Source of the DNA: Roseovarius tolerans
Lineage (GTDB): Bacteria > Pseudomonadota > Alphaproteobacteria > Rhodobacterales > Rhodobacteraceae
Assembly: GCF_900109855.1 (NCBI RefSeq)
Contig: NZ_FOBO01000010.1
Span: 83,207 to 147,206 of the forward strand
Direction: 5' to 3'
Length of the DNA: 64,000 bases
The notes under the pieces were generated by a model. That model was not told the origin of the DNA, made no database searches, and saw only the letters and a list, made by a program, of their open reading frames with translations. Numbering within the stretch: position 1 is the first letter of the stretch; the number at the start of each line of letters is the position of its first letter. The position numbers and the translations under genes were made by a program. Below are positions 62,684 through 64,000 of this stretch, piece by piece.

Positions 62684-63598
62684 ATGATCCCGGACTATCA
62701 ATCTCTGATGAGGCCAGTGTTGGACTGCGCAAAGAGCGAGCCGCGAAAAGTCTCTGACGTAGTCGAGGAACTCTCCAATAGCCTTGGACTTTCAGATGAA
62801 GAAAAGCGTCAAATGTTGCCCAGTGGCAAACAAACGGTGATGGCCAATCGGGTGCATTGGGCGCGAACCTATATGAAACAGGCTGGCTTAGTTTCAAACC
62901 CCAAACGGGGTTGGTACCAACTAACCGATAAGGGCCGCGAAATTGCCGACGATACTTCTATTCATTTGAACACAAAATATCTTGAGCGGTTTGAACAATT
63001 TCAAGAGTTCAAGTCTAGGACGCGCGATGCAGAGATCGACAGTCCAACTCAATCTACCGACACCGATGACAGTACGACCCCTGATGAGAACCTACAAGCT
63101 GCGCATAGACGCTTGAACGCAGCGCTTGCCGCAAATCTCTTGGATTCGGTTCGAAAGGCATCACCAGCTTTCTTTGAAACCCTGATTGTCGATTTGCTGT
63201 TGGCTATGGGTTATGGTGGATCGTCGGAAGATGCTGGCAGAGCCTTGGGGCAAACCGGTGATAACGGTGTTGATGGCGTTGTTGACCAAGACCCTCTTGG
63301 AGTCGACCAGATCTACTTGCAAGCGAAGCGATATGCAGCTGTTAACACGGTAGGCGGTGGCGATATTCGAAATTTCTTTGGTGCATTGAGTCTCAAAAAG
63401 GCGACCAAAGGCATCTTTGTCACGACCTCAAGCTTCTCCACATCAGCAAAACAAACAGCCGAAAATCTAGGCTCTCGCATTGTGTTGATTGACGGACCAC
63501 AACTCGCCAAGTTGATGATCCGATACAATATAGGATGTCGTGACAAGGACATCTTGCATATTAAGGAATTGGACGAGGCTTTCTTTGAGGAAGCCTAG
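62684..63598 (+). CDS. mrr: Mrr-like restriction endonuclease
   Basis: A 304-residue protein. The N-terminal Mrr_N winged helix (VHWARTYMKQAGLVSNPKRG) is followed by the PD-(D/E)xK nuclease core (TGDNGVDGVVDQDPLGVDQI, YLQAKRY). Mrr cuts modified DNA. ATG 62684 is chosen behind GAGG. Codon use and GC are unlike the core genes, as expected for an island gene. Confidence 0.88.
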   Translation: MIPDYQSLMRPVLDCAKSEPRKVSDVVEELSNSLGLSDEEKRQMLPSGKQTVMANRVHWARTYMKQAGLVSNPKRGWYQLTDKGREIADDTSIHLNTKYLERFEQFQEFKSRTRDAEIDSPTQSTDTDDSTTPDENLQAAHRRLNAALAANLLDSVRKASPAFFETLIVDLLLAMGYGGSSEDAGRALGQTGDNGVDGVVDQDPLGVDQIYLQAKRYAAVNTVGGGDIRNFFGALSLKKATKGIFVTTSSFSTSAKQTAENLGSRIVLIDGPQLAKLMIRYNIGCRDKDILHIKELDEAFFEEA

Positions 63599-63743
63599 AC
63601 GAAATTGCCGCCAAGAACCTCTGACGTTGTATGTTGTCGAGGCGAATATGAGTTATAACCGAAAGTTGGTGACGGCCCGAATGGGCGGCATATCATGGCG
63701 TTGTTGAAGCGCCGCAATTCTCATTGAGAAAAGGATATGCCAC

Positions 63744-64000
63744 ATGACCAAGAATACAGTTATCGACTTCGCAAAACCAAGCGATTTTTCACCTGATCCG
63801 CTGACGGATCTTCTGCGAGCAGGTGCGCAGGAACTTCTGGCTACTGCGGTGCGCGCGGAGGTGTCCGAATTCATGGGCGGTCACGCGCACCTTTTGGACG
63901 ACGAGGGCCGCCAGCGTTTGGTGCGCCACGGGTTTCTGCCGGAGCGCGAGGTTATGACCGGGATTGGCAAGGTAGCGGTTCAGGTTCCTCGGGTAAGGGA
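63744..64000 (+). CDS. IS256 family transposase, 3' truncated by the window end
   Basis: The first 85 residues are visible and the frame is open to the end. EVSEFMGGHAHLLDDEGRQR, VRHGFLPEREVMTGIG and VQVPRVR are the conserved N-terminal motifs of IS256/Mutator transposases. The DDE core lies outside. The left inverted repeat of the IS cannot be fixed without the right end. Confidence 0.9.
   Translation, partial: MTKNTVIDFAKPSDFSPDPLTDLLRAGAQELLATAVRAEVSEFMGGHAHLLDDEGRQRLVRHGFLPEREVMTGIGKVAVQVPRVR

Larger units (their letters stand above)
61275..64000 (+). mobile_element. start of an integrated island at tRNA-Leu
   Basis: A tyrosine recombinase begins 54 bases after the tRNA, followed by an Mrr-like protein gene with clearly lower GC and an IS256-family transposase. 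The far boundary and attR are outside the window. Confidence 0.75.

Overview
The window is high-GC DNA from an alphaproteobacterium, most likely of the family Rhodobacteraceae (Roseobacter group). The main pointers are RTX/Hint_2 proteins, an aa3-type oxidase subunit I, an RpoH of the alphaproteobacterial type, MmcB behind a GTTC-N7-GTTC LexA box, FnrL-type boxes, several small proteins typical of the family, and a tRNA-His that lacks the G-1 base. Most of it reads as core chromosome. The last 2.7 kb is the start of an integrated island.

Layout: 1-8.6 kb holds a truncated RTX-Hint protein, a class I glutamine-amidotransferase-like hydrolase, a cryptochrome/photolyase coupled to a DUF2256 gene, PepN and an acyl-CoA dehydrogenase. 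8.9-13.6 kb holds RlmJ, CtaD behind an FNR box, an OxyR-like regulator with a cupin partner and an ATAG-N7-CTAT operator, and two small proteins. 13.8-21.5 kb is a cobalamin riboswitch followed by nine tightly packed genes: B12 receptor, ABC importer (BtuF-, BtuC- and BtuD-like), CbiZ cobinamide amidohydrolase and a private ExbB-ExbD-ExbD-TonB energiser. A 22-codon upstream ORF sits between the riboswitch and btuB. 21.5-24.9 kb holds an ECF sigma factor, a probable anti-sigma factor, a metal-sensor-like protein, an EF-hand protein, DUF983 and NUDIX genes. 25-34.9 kb holds rpsD, hisC, a prephenate/arogenate dehydrogenase, an extensin-like protein, mmcB, tRNA-His, a pseudouridine synthase, rpoH, a lipoprotein hydrolase and a DksA-like zinc finger.

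35-47 kb holds pepF, a coiled-coil protein, a DNA ligase plus exonuclease repair pair, a FAH-family enzyme, a second Hint protein, an LpxR-like protein, DUF393, a hemolysin III homologue, a DUF6455 gene behind an FNR box, a YigZ-family protein and an M48 protease. 47-61 kb holds meaB, hrpB, a NUDIX hydrolase, a Pit phosphate transporter, a third Hint protein that lacks the catalytic cysteine, an Lrp regulator, trxB, an orphan FliG-like gene, a three-gene Co-type nitrile hydratase/thiocyanate hydrolase-like locus, cytochrome c, lipB and a peptidoglycan-binding protein. tRNA-Leu(GAG) at 61.2 kb is followed by a tyrosine recombinase, an Mrr-like restriction protein and a truncated IS256-family transposase.

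The most notable non-coding finding is a pair of 220-bp elements (24914-25133 and 46777-46996, opposite orientation). They align end to end without a gap at about 78 percent identity by hand count and have imperfect terminal inverted repeats. They look like a MITE-like or structured extragenic family. Other observations worth following up are the leader ORF of the B12 operon, the OxyR-like protein without its peroxidatic cysteine, the split nitrile hydratase beta subunit beside an orphan FliG, and an 11-bp tandem repeat next to paired AT-rich hairpins.
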